Position numbers and translations under genes: made by a program | The notes under the pieces: model-generated | Told to the model about the DNA's origin: nothing | Databases searched by the model: none | The model's input: the letters and a program-made list of their open reading frames with translations, nothing else | Origin: JAIVHA01 sp965367295 | Lineage (GTDB): Bacteria > Pseudomonadota > Gammaproteobacteria > DSM-19610 | DNA: 64,000 nucleotides | Direction of reading: 5' to 3' | Assembly (NCBI GenBank): GCA_965367295.1 | Contig: CBDUHN010000003.1 | Location: 62,001 to 126,000, forward strand | Part shown: in pieces, positions 26,787 through 35,842 of the stretch | Position numbering within the stretch: position 1 is the stretch's first letter | How the letters are laid out: every line of letters starts with the position of its first letter

Positions 26787-27041
26787 ATGGCGCAAATCGA
26801 GATTTACTGCAGTGATTTCTGCATCTATTGCACCATGGCGCTGCAGCTGCTGGATCGCAAGGGCGTGGAATACCGGAAGCTCAACGTGGACCGTAGCCCG
26901 GAACTGCGCGCGGAGATGGAACAGCGCAGCCAGCGCACCTCGGTCCCGCAGATCTTCATCGACGGACGCCACATCGGCGGCTGTGATGATATGACAGCCC
27001 TGGACCGGGCCGGCCAGCTGGATCCATTGCTACAGATTTAA
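26787..27041 (+). CDS. grxC: glutaredoxin 3
   Basis: An 84-residue glutaredoxin of the GrxC type, with TSVPQIFIDGRHIGGCDDM forming the glutathione-binding cis-Pro and GG motifs. The active site is CIYC instead of the usual CPYC: the conserved proline is replaced by isoleucine and the preceding residues are YCSDF, adding a third nearby Cys. It starts 8 bases after the rhodanese gene, so the two are probably co-transcribed. Confidence 0.88.
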   Translation: MAQIEIYCSDFCIYCTMALQLLDRKGVEYRKLNVDRSPELRAEMEQRSQRTSVPQIFIDGRHIGGCDDMTALDRAGQLDPLLQI

Positions 27042-27098
27042 ACCACACCATGATTTCCGGTTGCCGTTCTTTTTCCGGATAACACCACGGGGATACCC

Positions 27099-27590
27099 AT
27101 GACTGACAACGATACCGAAGCCGCCCAGAACAACCCGGGCCAGCAGTTCAACATCCAGAAAATCTTCATGAAGGACATGTCCTTCGAAACCCCCAACTCC
27201 CCGGCGATCTTTACCGAGGAATGGAAACCGGATATCAATCTGCAGCTGACCAGTAATGCCACACCGATCACGGAAGGACTGTTTGAAGTGATTGTGTCCA
27301 TCACCGTGACCGCCAAGCTGGGTGAGAAAACCGCCTATCTGGCGGAAATCCAGCAGGGCGGCATCTTCAGCCTGGCCGGGTTTGACCAGGCCCAGATGGG
27401 CCATATGCTGGGCGCCTTCTGTCCCAATGTACTGTATCCCTTCGCCCGCGAGGCCGTGGCCGACCTGATCGGCAAGGGCGGTTTCCCGCCGGTCTACCTG
27501 GCACCGGTCAATTTCGATGCCCTGCATGCGCAGCGCATGCAGGAAATCCAGGCCCAGGTCGCCAGCAGCCAGGAGGGTGCCGCCCACTAG
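27099..27590 (+). CDS. secB: protein-export chaperone SecB
   Basis: A 163-residue tetrameric chaperone that keeps preproteins unfolded for SecA. It matches SecB throughout: FNIQKIFMKDMSFETPNSP, INLQLTSNATPI, and the C-terminal half QGGIFSLAGFDQAQMGHMLGAFCPNVLYPF with FPPVYLAPVNFDALH. It is preceded by a GGGGAT ribosome-binding site and lies in the common grxC-secB-gpsA order. Confidence 0.96.
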   Translation: MTDNDTEAAQNNPGQQFNIQKIFMKDMSFETPNSPAIFTEEWKPDINLQLTSNATPITEGLFEVIVSITVTAKLGEKTAYLAEIQQGGIFSLAGFDQAQMGHMLGAFCPNVLYPFAREAVADLIGKGGFPPVYLAPVNFDALHAQRMQEIQAQVASSQEGAAH

Positions 27591-27609
27591 GGCGCGCCGC
27601 CCCTGCCCC

Positions 27610-28617
27610 ATGTCCCGGACCGGTGAACCCTTCGCGGTTTTGGGTGCCGGCTCCTGGGGCACGGCACTGGCCATCCTGCTTGCCCGCCAGGGCTACCCGG
27701 TACGGCTGTGGGGACATGAAGCGGCCGATATCGAGATCCTGCAGCGGGATCTCAGCAACGAGCAATATCTGCCCGGTATCCCCTTTCCACCGGACCTGAC
27801 CTGCACCGCTGATCTGGCGGCTGCCATCGCCGGGGTGCGTGATATCCTGGTGGTGGTTCCCAGCCATGCCTTTGGCGAAGTACTCCAACGGCTCCAGCCC
27901 AAGCTCCAGCCACAACAACGCATCGCCTGGGCCACCAAGGGCCTGGAACTGGGCACCGGCCGGTTTCTGCACCAGGTGTTCGAGGATATTCTCGGCGCCG
28001 CGATTCCCCGCACCCTCATCTCCGGTCCCACCTTCGCCCGCGAACTGGCGCTTGGACTCCCCACCGCGGTGACCGTGGCCAGCAGTGATGCGACCTATGC
28101 CACCGATCTCGCCCAAGCCCTGAGTTGTCCGGATTTCCGCGCCTATACCAGCACTGATGTACAGGGCGTGGAACTGGGAGGAGCGGTGAAAAATGTCATG
28201 GCCATCGCCGCCGGGATCTCCGACGGGCTGGGCTTCGGCGCCAATGCCCGCGCCGCCCTCATTACCCGCGGTCTGCATGAAATGATGCTGCTGGGCGAAC
28301 AGCTCGGTGGCCACCGCGAAACCTTCATGGGCCTGGCCGGGGTCGGCGACCTGGTGCTGACCTGTACCGATGACCAGTCCCGCAATCGCCGCCTCGGCCT
28401 GGCGCTGGGCCGGGGACAAGAACGCGATGCTGCCATTGCGGCCATCGGTCAGGCTGTGGAGGGAGTGCATACCGCCAGGGAAGTGGTGGCGCTGGCGCGT
28501 CGCCGGCAGGTGGAGATGCCCATCAGTGAGCAGGTCTGCCGGGTGCTGTTCGAGGGGCATGATCCCCGTACCGCGGTGCATGAACTGCTGGGGCGGTCGC
28601 TGAAGCCGGAGACCTGA
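27610..28617 (+). CDS. gpsA: NAD(P)-dependent glycerol-3-phosphate dehydrogenase
   Basis: A 335-residue enzyme that supplies sn-glycerol-3-phosphate for phospholipids. It has the Rossmann motif VLGAGSWGTALA at the N-terminus, the catalytic Lys region GGAVKNVMAIAAGISDGLG, and the family segment TFMGLAGVGDLVLTC. The ATG at 27610 is chosen because it places the Rossmann motif at residue 8; the longer frame overlaps secB. It starts 19 bases after the secB stop. Confidence 0.95.
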   Translation: MSRTGEPFAVLGAGSWGTALAILLARQGYPVRLWGHEAADIEILQRDLSNEQYLPGIPFPPDLTCTADLAAAIAGVRDILVVVPSHAFGEVLQRLQPKLQPQQRIAWATKGLELGTGRFLHQVFEDILGAAIPRTLISGPTFARELALGLPTAVTVASSDATYATDLAQALSCPDFRAYTSTDVQGVELGGAVKNVMAIAAGISDGLGFGANARAALITRGLHEMMLLGEQLGGHRETFMGLAGVGDLVLTCTDDQSRNRRLGLALGRGQERDAAIAAIGQAVEGVHTAREVVALARRRQVEMPISEQVCRVLFEGHDPRTAVHELLGRSLKPET

Positions 28618-28705
28618 AAGCGGGTCGTGCTATCGGACTGTGCGGTTGCGACAGGCACGGAATGCAGGAGCCATGGTGAGCCTCGACCCGAAGGATGACA
28701 GGCCA

Positions 28706-29170
28706 TCACCCGGCCCCTGCGAACTCCACCTGCCGCCAGGCCTCGAACAGGAACACCGCCACGGCATTGGACAGGTTCAGGCTGCGACTCTCCGGCACCA
28801 TGGGCAGCCGCAATACCTGCTCTTCACCGCATTCCGCCAGTACACCGGCGGGCAGACCGCGCGACTCGGGCCCGAACAACAGGGCATCCCCGGGCCGGTA
28901 GTGGACATCGGTATGGCGGCGTTTGCCCTTGGTGGAACAGGCCCATATACGTGCCGGCTGCAGTGCGCTGTGAAATGCATCCAGACTGGCATGCACCCGG
29001 ACCTCGGCCCATTCCCGGTAATCCAGCCCGGCACGGCGCAGCTTGCGGTCGTCGAGATCGAAACCCAGTGGCTCGATCAGGTGCAGGTGGCTGCCGGTAT
29101 TGGCGCAGAGGCGTATGATGTTGCCCGTATTGGGTGGAATCTCCGGTTCAAAGAGCACGATGTGAAACAT
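28706..29170 (-). CDS. trmL: tRNA (cytidine/uridine-2'-O)-methyltransferase TrmL
   Basis: A 154-residue SPOUT methyltransferase that modifies the wobble base of tRNA-Leu. It begins FHIVLFEPEIPPNTGNIIRLCANTG and ends with the knot-forming LLFGPESRGLP and RLPMVPESRSLNLSNAVAV. The start at 29170 gives the family N-terminus and length (E. coli 157); an in-frame extension to 29422 is rejected. It is divergent from the dihydroorotate dehydrogenase gene. Confidence 0.93.
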   Translation of the reverse strand: MFHIVLFEPEIPPNTGNIIRLCANTGSHLHLIEPLGFDLDDRKLRRAGLDYREWAEVRVHASLDAFHSALQPARIWACSTKGKRRHTDVHYRPGDALLFGPESRGLPAGVLAECGEEQVLRLPMVPESRSLNLSNAVAVFLFEAWRQVEFAGAG

Positions 29171-29222
29171 GGTGGGCAGGCACGGAGTCCGATTGACGAA
29201 TGACGATGAGTAACCGCAGGCC

Positions 29223-30215
<993 letters not shown>

Positions 30216-30528
30216 GGGGCCTTCGCAACGAACCATCGGGCAACTCGGGCTGCTGCGCGGTGGATTATTCCTCGGTCTGACAGACTCCTGCCCATCTATT
30301 TCCTCCACCAAACTGGAACGAACCTTGCACTCTGTCTCCTGCGGACGTGCGCCGTCGGTTTTTTGACGGCTACGGGCCGATTAAATGATTCCGCGTTTTC
30401 ACCGCTACTACGGGTAGTTAAATGGAAACACAGGGACCGGACCGCAGCGTTGACGCGCCCGATCCGGTTGATGCGCGCACAAAGGACCAGGGTCAGCGGC
30501 GCGCGCAAGGATGTAGTACAGGGAACCC
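30216..30528. other. 313-base leader region of the MSH pilus locus
   Basis: Between pyrD and the first pilus gene there is no convincing coding frame. It holds a sigma-54-type promoter (30314-30329), a short hairpin GCCGTC/GACGGC at 30351-30370 with a T-rich loop but no T-tail, and a long untranslated leader of about 190 bases. No cyclic di-GMP riboswitch core was recognised. Confidence 0.55.
30314..30329 (+). promoter_or_regulatory. candidate sigma-54 (-24/-12) promoter for the MSH locus
   Basis: The sequence TGGAAC-GAACC-TTGCA has GG and GC separated by exactly 10 bases, close to the consensus TGGCAC-N5-TTGCA. Transcription would start near 30340, on the coding strand of the pilus genes. 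RpoN control is common for type IV pilus genes. Confidence 0.65.
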
Positions 30529-31125
30529 ATGCAGCAGCAAATCAATCTGTATCAGCCAATCTTCCGCAAGGAGCGCAAGCTCTTTTCGGCGCGTGCGCTG
30601 TTGCAAATCAGCCTCGTCAGCCTGGGGCTGATGCTTCTGATTGCCGTGTACTTCCAGGTCCAGCTGCATCGCCTGCAGGCCAGTGAGCAATCCCTTGCCA
30701 GCCAGTACCAATACCTGAAGTCCACCCTGGATGCGCTGCAGCAGAATGATGGCGATCCGGTCCTGACGGCGCTCGACGAGCAGATTGCCCGGCTGGAAAC
30801 CTCGCTGCAGGCCAAGCAGTCATTGCTGGACAACATGACTGCACTGGCCGGTGCCGGACGCAGCGGCTTTTCCCCCTATCTCGACGCATTGGCACGCCTG
30901 CACCTGAATGGCCTGTGGCTGACCGGTATACAGATCAGCAAAGGCGGGCAGGCGGTACAGCTGCGCGGCGTGGCCCGGGATGCGGGCCTGATTCCCCGTT
31001 ACCTGCAACGGTTGCCCGAGGACCCGCGCCTGCAGTCCCTGGACTTTCGCCAGGTATTGATCAGTCGTCGCGCGGATACGCCACAACAGCTGGATTTCAC
31101 CCTGCAGTCGGGGGATATCCTCTGA
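30529..31125 (+). CDS. PilN-like MSH biogenesis protein
   Basis: A 198-residue bitopic inner-membrane protein of the PilN family (MshI2-like). A short cytoplasmic QQQINLYQPIFR motif, which in PilN docks the PilM actin-like protein, precedes one transmembrane helix (ISLVSLGLMLLIAVYF) and a periplasmic coiled-coil and ferredoxin-like domain. It is the first gene of the locus. Its probable partner is the PilM-like MshI encoded at the far end (42239-43174). Confidence 0.85.
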   Translation: MQQQINLYQPIFRKERKLFSARALLQISLVSLGLMLLIAVYFQVQLHRLQASEQSLASQYQYLKSTLDALQQNDGDPVLTALDEQIARLETSLQAKQSLLDNMTALAGAGRSGFSPYLDALARLHLNGLWLTGIQISKGGQAVQLRGVARDAGLIPRYLQRLPEDPRLQSLDFRQVLISRRADTPQQLDFTLQSGDIL

Positions 31126-31802
31126 TGATGGCGCGTATCCAGCACTGGGCAGCCACCGTTGATGGCCTGGGTTTGCGCGAGCGTCTGTTTCTACTGCTCA
31201 GCGTCATTGCCGTGCTGTTCCTGGTCCTTGATTCACTGGTCTACCAGCCAGCCATCCGCCAGCAGCAGCGCGTCAACGATGCCGTCGATAACCTGCAGCT
31301 GCAACTTACCGTGCTGGAACAGGAATCCCGGGAGCTGACCCAGAATGCGTCGCTTGACCCGCTGCAATGGCGCGAACGCAGGGCCGCTGAACTGACAAAC
31401 CAGGGTACCGCGCTGGATACACGCATCCAGGAACAGCTCGGCCTGGTGGTGGACCCACGCCAGATAGCGCAGATGCTGCGCGACATCCTCGACCAGGATA
31501 AGGAACTCAAGCTGCTGCAGCTCACCACTGGCGTGGCCAGTCTCGATCCGGACATGCAGAACAAGGCCCCGCACCCGGCGCTACCCGCCATCGATGGCGC
31601 CCTGCCCGCCAATCTCAGCCGTTACCGGCTCACCCTGCAGATGGAGGGTAGCTACCTCGCCGCGCTGCGTTTTCTCCAGCAACTGGAAAACCTGCCCTGG
31701 GCACTGTTTTCCGATCAGCTGGATATCACCATCCAGCAACACCCCAGGGCGCAGATCAGCCTGCAACTCTATACCCTGGGTGCCTATGGGGGTGGCCTGT
31801 GA
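31125..31802 (+). CDS. mshJ: MSH biogenesis protein MshJ (PilO-like)
   Basis: A 225-residue protein. One N-terminal transmembrane helix (LFLLLSVIAVLFLVLDSLVY) is followed by a coiled-coil (residues about 45-110) and a small C-terminal domain ending ISLQLYTLGAYGGG. This is the PilO-type layout that pairs with the PilN-like protein in the alignment subcomplex. The ATG overlaps the previous stop; a second ATG follows immediately. Confidence 0.82.
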   Translation: MMARIQHWAATVDGLGLRERLFLLLSVIAVLFLVLDSLVYQPAIRQQQRVNDAVDNLQLQLTVLEQESRELTQNASLDPLQWRERRAAELTNQGTALDTRIQEQLGLVVDPRQIAQMLRDILDQDKELKLLQLTTGVASLDPDMQNKAPHPALPAIDGALPANLSRYRLTLQMEGSYLAALRFLQQLENLPWALFSDQLDITIQQHPRAQISLQLYTLGAYGGGL

Positions 31803-32125
31803 AGTGGCTCGGCGCGCTGTTGCTGCTGGCCGTCCTGCCCCTCGCACAGGGACAGCCGGAGCTACTTGATCCCACTGCGCCCAGCGGGCCCGCCCAGACA
31901 GGAAATGGCAACCCGCTCGGCACTGGCTGGGAACTGAACTCCACCCTGATCAACTCCCATCGCAAGATCGCCATGATCAATGGCAGCCCGGTGCAGGAAG
32001 GTGACCGTATTGACGGAGCCCGTGTGGTCCGTATCCGCGCCTCTGAAGTACAACTGGAAACCGTGGAGCGCCGCATCACCCTGCGACTGCTTCCCAACCC
32101 CTTGCGCACCCACGCACAACCATGA
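31799..32125 (+). CDS. mshK: MSH biogenesis protein MshK (PilP-like)
   Basis: A 108-residue periplasmic protein with signal peptide MKWLGALLLLAVLPLAQG. It contains DPTAPSGP and GWELNSTLINSHRKIAMINGSPVQEGDRIDG-type sequence that resembles PilP/GspC HR domains linking the inner-membrane complex to the secretin. The GTG start overlaps the mshJ stop (GTGA), and its stop overlaps the mshL start. Confidence 0.78.
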   Translation: MKWLGALLLLAVLPLAQGQPELLDPTAPSGPAQTGNGNPLGTGWELNSTLINSHRKIAMINGSPVQEGDRIDGARVVRIRASEVQLETVERRITLRLLPNPLRTHAQP

Positions 32126-33837
32126 GTACCGCCATGAATATCCATCGCGCCCCCTTTCGCCTGCCGGCTCTGCTGCCCCTGCTGCTGACCCTCGCGGCCT
32201 GTCAGTCAAACCCGGTACGGCATGCTGACGATATCGAACAGTCGTTACAGGAAAGCCTCGCCAGCAGCGAACAGCTGGTAGCGCCGACACCGCCTCCGGA
32301 AGTCACCCAGGCCCTGTTGCCGCCACTTGACGTACCACTACCGCTACAGGCCCGTCCGGTAATCGAACAGCGTTTTGACGTGGCGGTGAAGAATGCACCG
32401 GCGCAGGAATTCTTCATGAGCCTGGTGGCCGGCACCCAGCTGAATATGGTGGTACATCCCAACGTCAGCGGCGAGATCTCACTCAGCCTGCAGAACGTAA
32501 CCATCAATGAAGTCCTGGAAGCGGTGCAGGATATCTACGGCTACCAGTATCGGCGCAGCAACGGCATGTATCAGGTGCTGCCGGCTCGCATGCGTTCCAA
32601 GATCTACAAGGTCAATTACCTCGATGTATCCCGCAAGGGCAGTTCCAACACACGGATCAGTTCCGGCCAGGTCAGCCAGGTTGCCAACAACGGTAACGGT
32701 AATGGCAGCAGCAGTTCCACCAGCACCCAGAACCAGTCCTCCCACCAGCAACAGAGTACCCAATCCTCGGGCAGTGTGGTGGAAACCAAGTCGGAATCGA
32801 ATTTCTGGACCGACCTGGAGTCCGCACTTGCCATGCTGGTAGGCGAGGAGGAAGGCCGTAGCATCGTGGTCAATTCCCATGCCGGTGTGGTGGTGGTGCG
32901 GGCCATGCCCAGCGAACTGCGCGACGTGGAGGATTTCCTGTCCACCATCCAGGATGCCGCCCATCGCCAGGTATTGCTGGAGGCCAAGATCCTCGAAGTC
33001 ACCCTGCGCGACGATTTCCAGTCCGGTATCAACTGGTCCGCGCTCGCTGAAGTCGGCAATGGAAAATCCATCCTGTTCGGCCAGACCGGCAATCCCAATA
33101 TCACCGAAGCCGCGGCCTTGGGTGTGGGCGGCATGTTCAGCATCGATGCCAACCTGAATGACTTCACTGCACTGATCGAACTGTTACAGACCCAGGGCGA
33201 TGTACACGTACTGTCCAGCCCGCGGGTGGCCACGGTCAACAACGAAAAAGCCGTCATCAAGGTAGGTACCGACGAGTTTTTCGTCACCGATGTCAGCACC
33301 GATACCGATACCACCACCACCGGCACCAACCAGAGTGTGGACATCACCCTCACACCGTTCTTTTCCGGTGTGGCCCTCGATGTGATTCCGCAGATCGATG
33401 ATGAGGGCCAGGTGACCCTGCATATCCATCCCACCGTGAGCCAGGTGGATGAAGAGGTGAAGCAGATCGCCACCAGCACCGAGAACTCACTGTCCATTCC
33501 GCTGGCCACGAGTACCGTGCGCGAATCGGACACCATCATCCGCGCCCGCTCGGGGCAGGTGGTGGTGATTGGTGGCCTGATGGAAAACACCATACGCAAT
33601 GATGTGGCCAAGACCCCCATGCTGGGCGATGTCCCGTTGATGGGTAAGCTCTTCCGTCAAAACAAACAGCAGACCGTAAAAAGTGAACTGGTCATTCTGC
33701 TGCGCCCGATGGTCGAGCAGGGTAATCAGATCTGGGCCGGTGACCTGCGTCGCACCGCCGACCGCTTCCGGGACCTGCGGGAGCAGGGTCCGGCCGGGGA
33801 ACGTGACCGCTTGCTCAAGCAGTGGGGCCAACAGTAG
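32122..33837 (+). CDS. mshL: MSH pilus outer-membrane secretin
   Basis: A 571-residue secretin lipoprotein. The lipobox is LAAC at residue 27. Secretin N-domains follow (FDVAVKNAPAQEFFMSLVAGT and the AVQDIYGYQY repeat), then a low-complexity Ser/Gln/Asn linker (residues about 190-225). The secretin core is the C-terminal half: QVLLEAKILEVTL, VHVLSSPRVATVNNEKAVIKVG and the final VVVIGGLMENTIRNDVAKTPMLGDVPLMGKLF. It forms the outer-membrane channel for the pilus. It overlaps mshK by 4 bases. Confidence 0.94.
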   Translation: MSTAMNIHRAPFRLPALLPLLLTLAACQSNPVRHADDIEQSLQESLASSEQLVAPTPPPEVTQALLPPLDVPLPLQARPVIEQRFDVAVKNAPAQEFFMSLVAGTQLNMVVHPNVSGEISLSLQNVTINEVLEAVQDIYGYQYRRSNGMYQVLPARMRSKIYKVNYLDVSRKGSSNTRISSGQVSQVANNGNGNGSSSSTSTQNQSSHQQQSTQSSGSVVETKSESNFWTDLESALAMLVGEEEGRSIVVNSHAGVVVVRAMPSELRDVEDFLSTIQDAAHRQVLLEAKILEVTLRDDFQSGINWSALAEVGNGKSILFGQTGNPNITEAAALGVGGMFSIDANLNDFTALIELLQTQGDVHVLSSPRVATVNNEKAVIKVGTDEFFVTDVSTDTDTTTTGTNQSVDITLTPFFSGVALDVIPQIDDEGQVTLHIHPTVSQVDEEVKQIATSTENSLSIPLATSTVRESDTIIRARSGQVVVIGGLMENTIRNDVAKTPMLGDVPLMGKLFRQNKQQTVKSELVILLRPMVEQGNQIWAGDLRRTADRFRDLREQGPAGERDRLLKQWGQQ

Positions 33838-33860
33838 TCATCCGCTACACAGGAGCACCC

Positions 33861-34772
33861 ATGTATCGCCAACACTTCGGACTACAGAGCGCACCCTTCA
33901 CCATTACCCCGGACACCGGTTTCTTTCATAATGCCGGTACGCACCAGGAGGCCTTGAATGTGCTGCTGGTGGCCCTGCAGTCCGGCGAAGGGTTCCTCAA
34001 GGTGACCGGCGAAGTGGGTACCGGCAAAACCCTGCTCTGTCGCACCCTGCTCAACACCCTCGATGACCGGTTTGTCACCGCCTACATTCCCAATCCGTTT
34101 CTAAACCCAACGGCACTGCGCATGGCGCTGGCCGAGGAGCTGGGCATCCGGTTTGCGCGCAACATCGGCCAGCATCGCCTGCTCAAACTCATCACCGAAA
34201 AACTGGTGGAACTGAATGCCGCGGGCAAGCGTGTGGTGCTGTTGCTCGATGAGGCGCAGGCACTGCCCGATGACAGCCTGGAGGCATTGCGCCTGCTCAC
34301 CAACCTGGAAACCGAAAAAGACAAATTACTGCTGGTGGTATTGTTCGGGCAACCGGAGCTTGATCGGCGCCTGGCGCAGAATCACCTGCGTCAGCTGAAG
34401 CAACGCATCATCTTTTCCTACACCCTGCAGCCACTCGATCAGGATGCACTGATCGCGTATCTGCAGCATCGCCTGATGGTCGCCGGTTATGGTGGTGCAC
34501 CGCTGTTCAGCCGCCGCGCCATCCGCCATCTGCACAAGGCCAGCCGCGGCATTCCCCGCCTGGTCAATGTGCTCTGTCACAAGGCCCTGATGGCCGCCTA
34601 TGGCAGCGGCCAACACAGCATCGACCATCATCATATGCAGCGTGCCATCGCCGACACGGAAGATGCGGGACCGACGGCACACCCGCGTGGCCATGGCCTG
34701 TTGGCCCGCTGGCTGAGCGCCGCCGTCATCACCGGCGCCAGTGTCGGTAGCGCCTGGGGATTCCGCTCATGA
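33861..34772 (+). CDS. mshM: MSH biogenesis ATPase MshM (ExeA-like)
   Basis: A 303-residue AAA ATPase of the ExeA/GspA type. It shows Walker A TGEVGTGKTLLCRTLLN, Walker B VVLLLDEAQALPD and sensor region LLLVVLFGQPELDRRL. The start MYRQHFGLQSAPFTITPD at 33861 follows an AGGAG site. It is thought to help assemble the secretin through the cell wall. A hydrophobic segment lies at the C-terminus. It overlaps mshN by 4 bases. Confidence 0.92.
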   Translation: MYRQHFGLQSAPFTITPDTGFFHNAGTHQEALNVLLVALQSGEGFLKVTGEVGTGKTLLCRTLLNTLDDRFVTAYIPNPFLNPTALRMALAEELGIRFARNIGQHRLLKLITEKLVELNAAGKRVVLLLDEAQALPDDSLEALRLLTNLETEKDKLLLVVLFGQPELDRRLAQNHLRQLKQRIIFSYTLQPLDQDALIAYLQHRLMVAGYGGAPLFSRRAIRHLHKASRGIPRLVNVLCHKALMAAYGSGQHSIDHHHMQRAIADTEDAGPTAHPRGHGLLARWLSAAVITGASVGSAWGFRS

Positions 34773-35824
34773 GCCTGATCAACGATATGCTCAAGGACCT
34801 TGATGCCCGTCGCCATCACTCCCAGGGCAACGCAGGCGTGGGGCTGCACGGCATGGGCCAGGCAGTAGCCCTGCAACCTGTGATTCCACTGACACGTGTG
34901 GTGCTGGGTGTCGGCCTGGCCGTCGCACTGGCCGGAGGCGGACTGGTCGCCTGGCAATACGGGTCACAAACCCGGTCTGCCCCACCCGATATCCTGTCGC
35001 CCGCATCTTCGGCGGCTGATGTGACACAGGACCAGCATGTCACGCTACCGGCGACGGCAATCCAGTCACCCGTCATTCCGCCCACGCAGCCATCGGTCGC
35101 GCCCATCGTAACGGCACCCGAACAAGTGGCGACCACACCGGCACAGGTGCCGGCTGACCACCACCCTCACGAGACCACCGTCGTCGCCGGGCAGCCAATC
35201 AAGGCCACACCGCCGGTTGAGCCCATCATGCACAAAACCGTGCGCCGCCTTTCCGCTACCGAACTGGCGGAACTGTACTATCAGCAGGCCACTACGGCAC
35301 TGCAGCACGACCAGGAGAGCAAGGCCCAGGCACTGTTGCAGGATGCCCTTGCCAGTGCGCCCGACCATCTGCCGGCACGACTGGCGCTCGCCGGACTCTG
35401 GATTCAGGCACAACAGCATGACCGTGCCCTGGAACTGCTGGCCGAAGGCTTTGCCCGTCAGCCCCAGGCGGTCGACCAGGCCCGGCTCTATGGTCATTTG
35501 CTCATGCAGCAGGGACAGAATCAGCGGGCCCGTACCGTACTGGAAACCGCCGCACCGCTGGCACAGCAACAGGCCGATTACCAGGCACTGCTGGGTACGC
35601 TTTACCAGCGCCTCGATCTGCCTGCGCTGGCCGCACAGCATTACCAGCGAGCGGTCGGGCTCAAGGCGGACCAGGCCCTGTGGTGGATGGGACTCGGTAT
35701 CGCCGAAGAACAACTGCAACGTAGTGCTGCCGCATACGAGGCCTTCCGGACCGCGCTGCACTATCCACTCACCCCGTCGCTGAAACGTTATATCGAAGGC
35801 AGGGTCGCGGCCCTGCGCCGCTAG
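34769..35824 (+). CDS. mshN: MSH biogenesis TPR protein MshN
   Basis: A 351-residue bitopic protein. It opens with the MshN/PulB signature SLINDMLKDLDARR, then a transmembrane helix (residues about 42-63), a Pro/Ala/Thr-rich linker (residues about 70-155), and tetratricopeptide repeats in the C-terminal half (AELYYQQATTALQHDQ, ARLALAGLWIQAQQH, ADYQALLGTLYQRLDLPA). It probably acts with MshM, whose gene it overlaps. Confidence 0.87.
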   Translation: MSLINDMLKDLDARRHHSQGNAGVGLHGMGQAVALQPVIPLTRVVLGVGLAVALAGGGLVAWQYGSQTRSAPPDILSPASSAADVTQDQHVTLPATAIQSPVIPPTQPSVAPIVTAPEQVATTPAQVPADHHPHETTVVAGQPIKATPPVEPIMHKTVRRLSATELAELYYQQATTALQHDQESKAQALLQDALASAPDHLPARLALAGLWIQAQQHDRALELLAEGFARQPQAVDQARLYGHLLMQQGQNQRARTVLETAAPLAQQQADYQALLGTLYQRLDLPALAAQHYQRAVGLKADQALWWMGLGIAEEQLQRSAAAYEAFRTALHYPLTPSLKRYIEGRVAALRR

Positions 35825-35842
35825 CAAAGGATCGCCAACGAC

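Noticed and set aside
30330..30528. Cyclic di-GMP riboswitch in the MSH leader
   Set aside because: The leader is long, but the conserved GEMM core sequences are absent.
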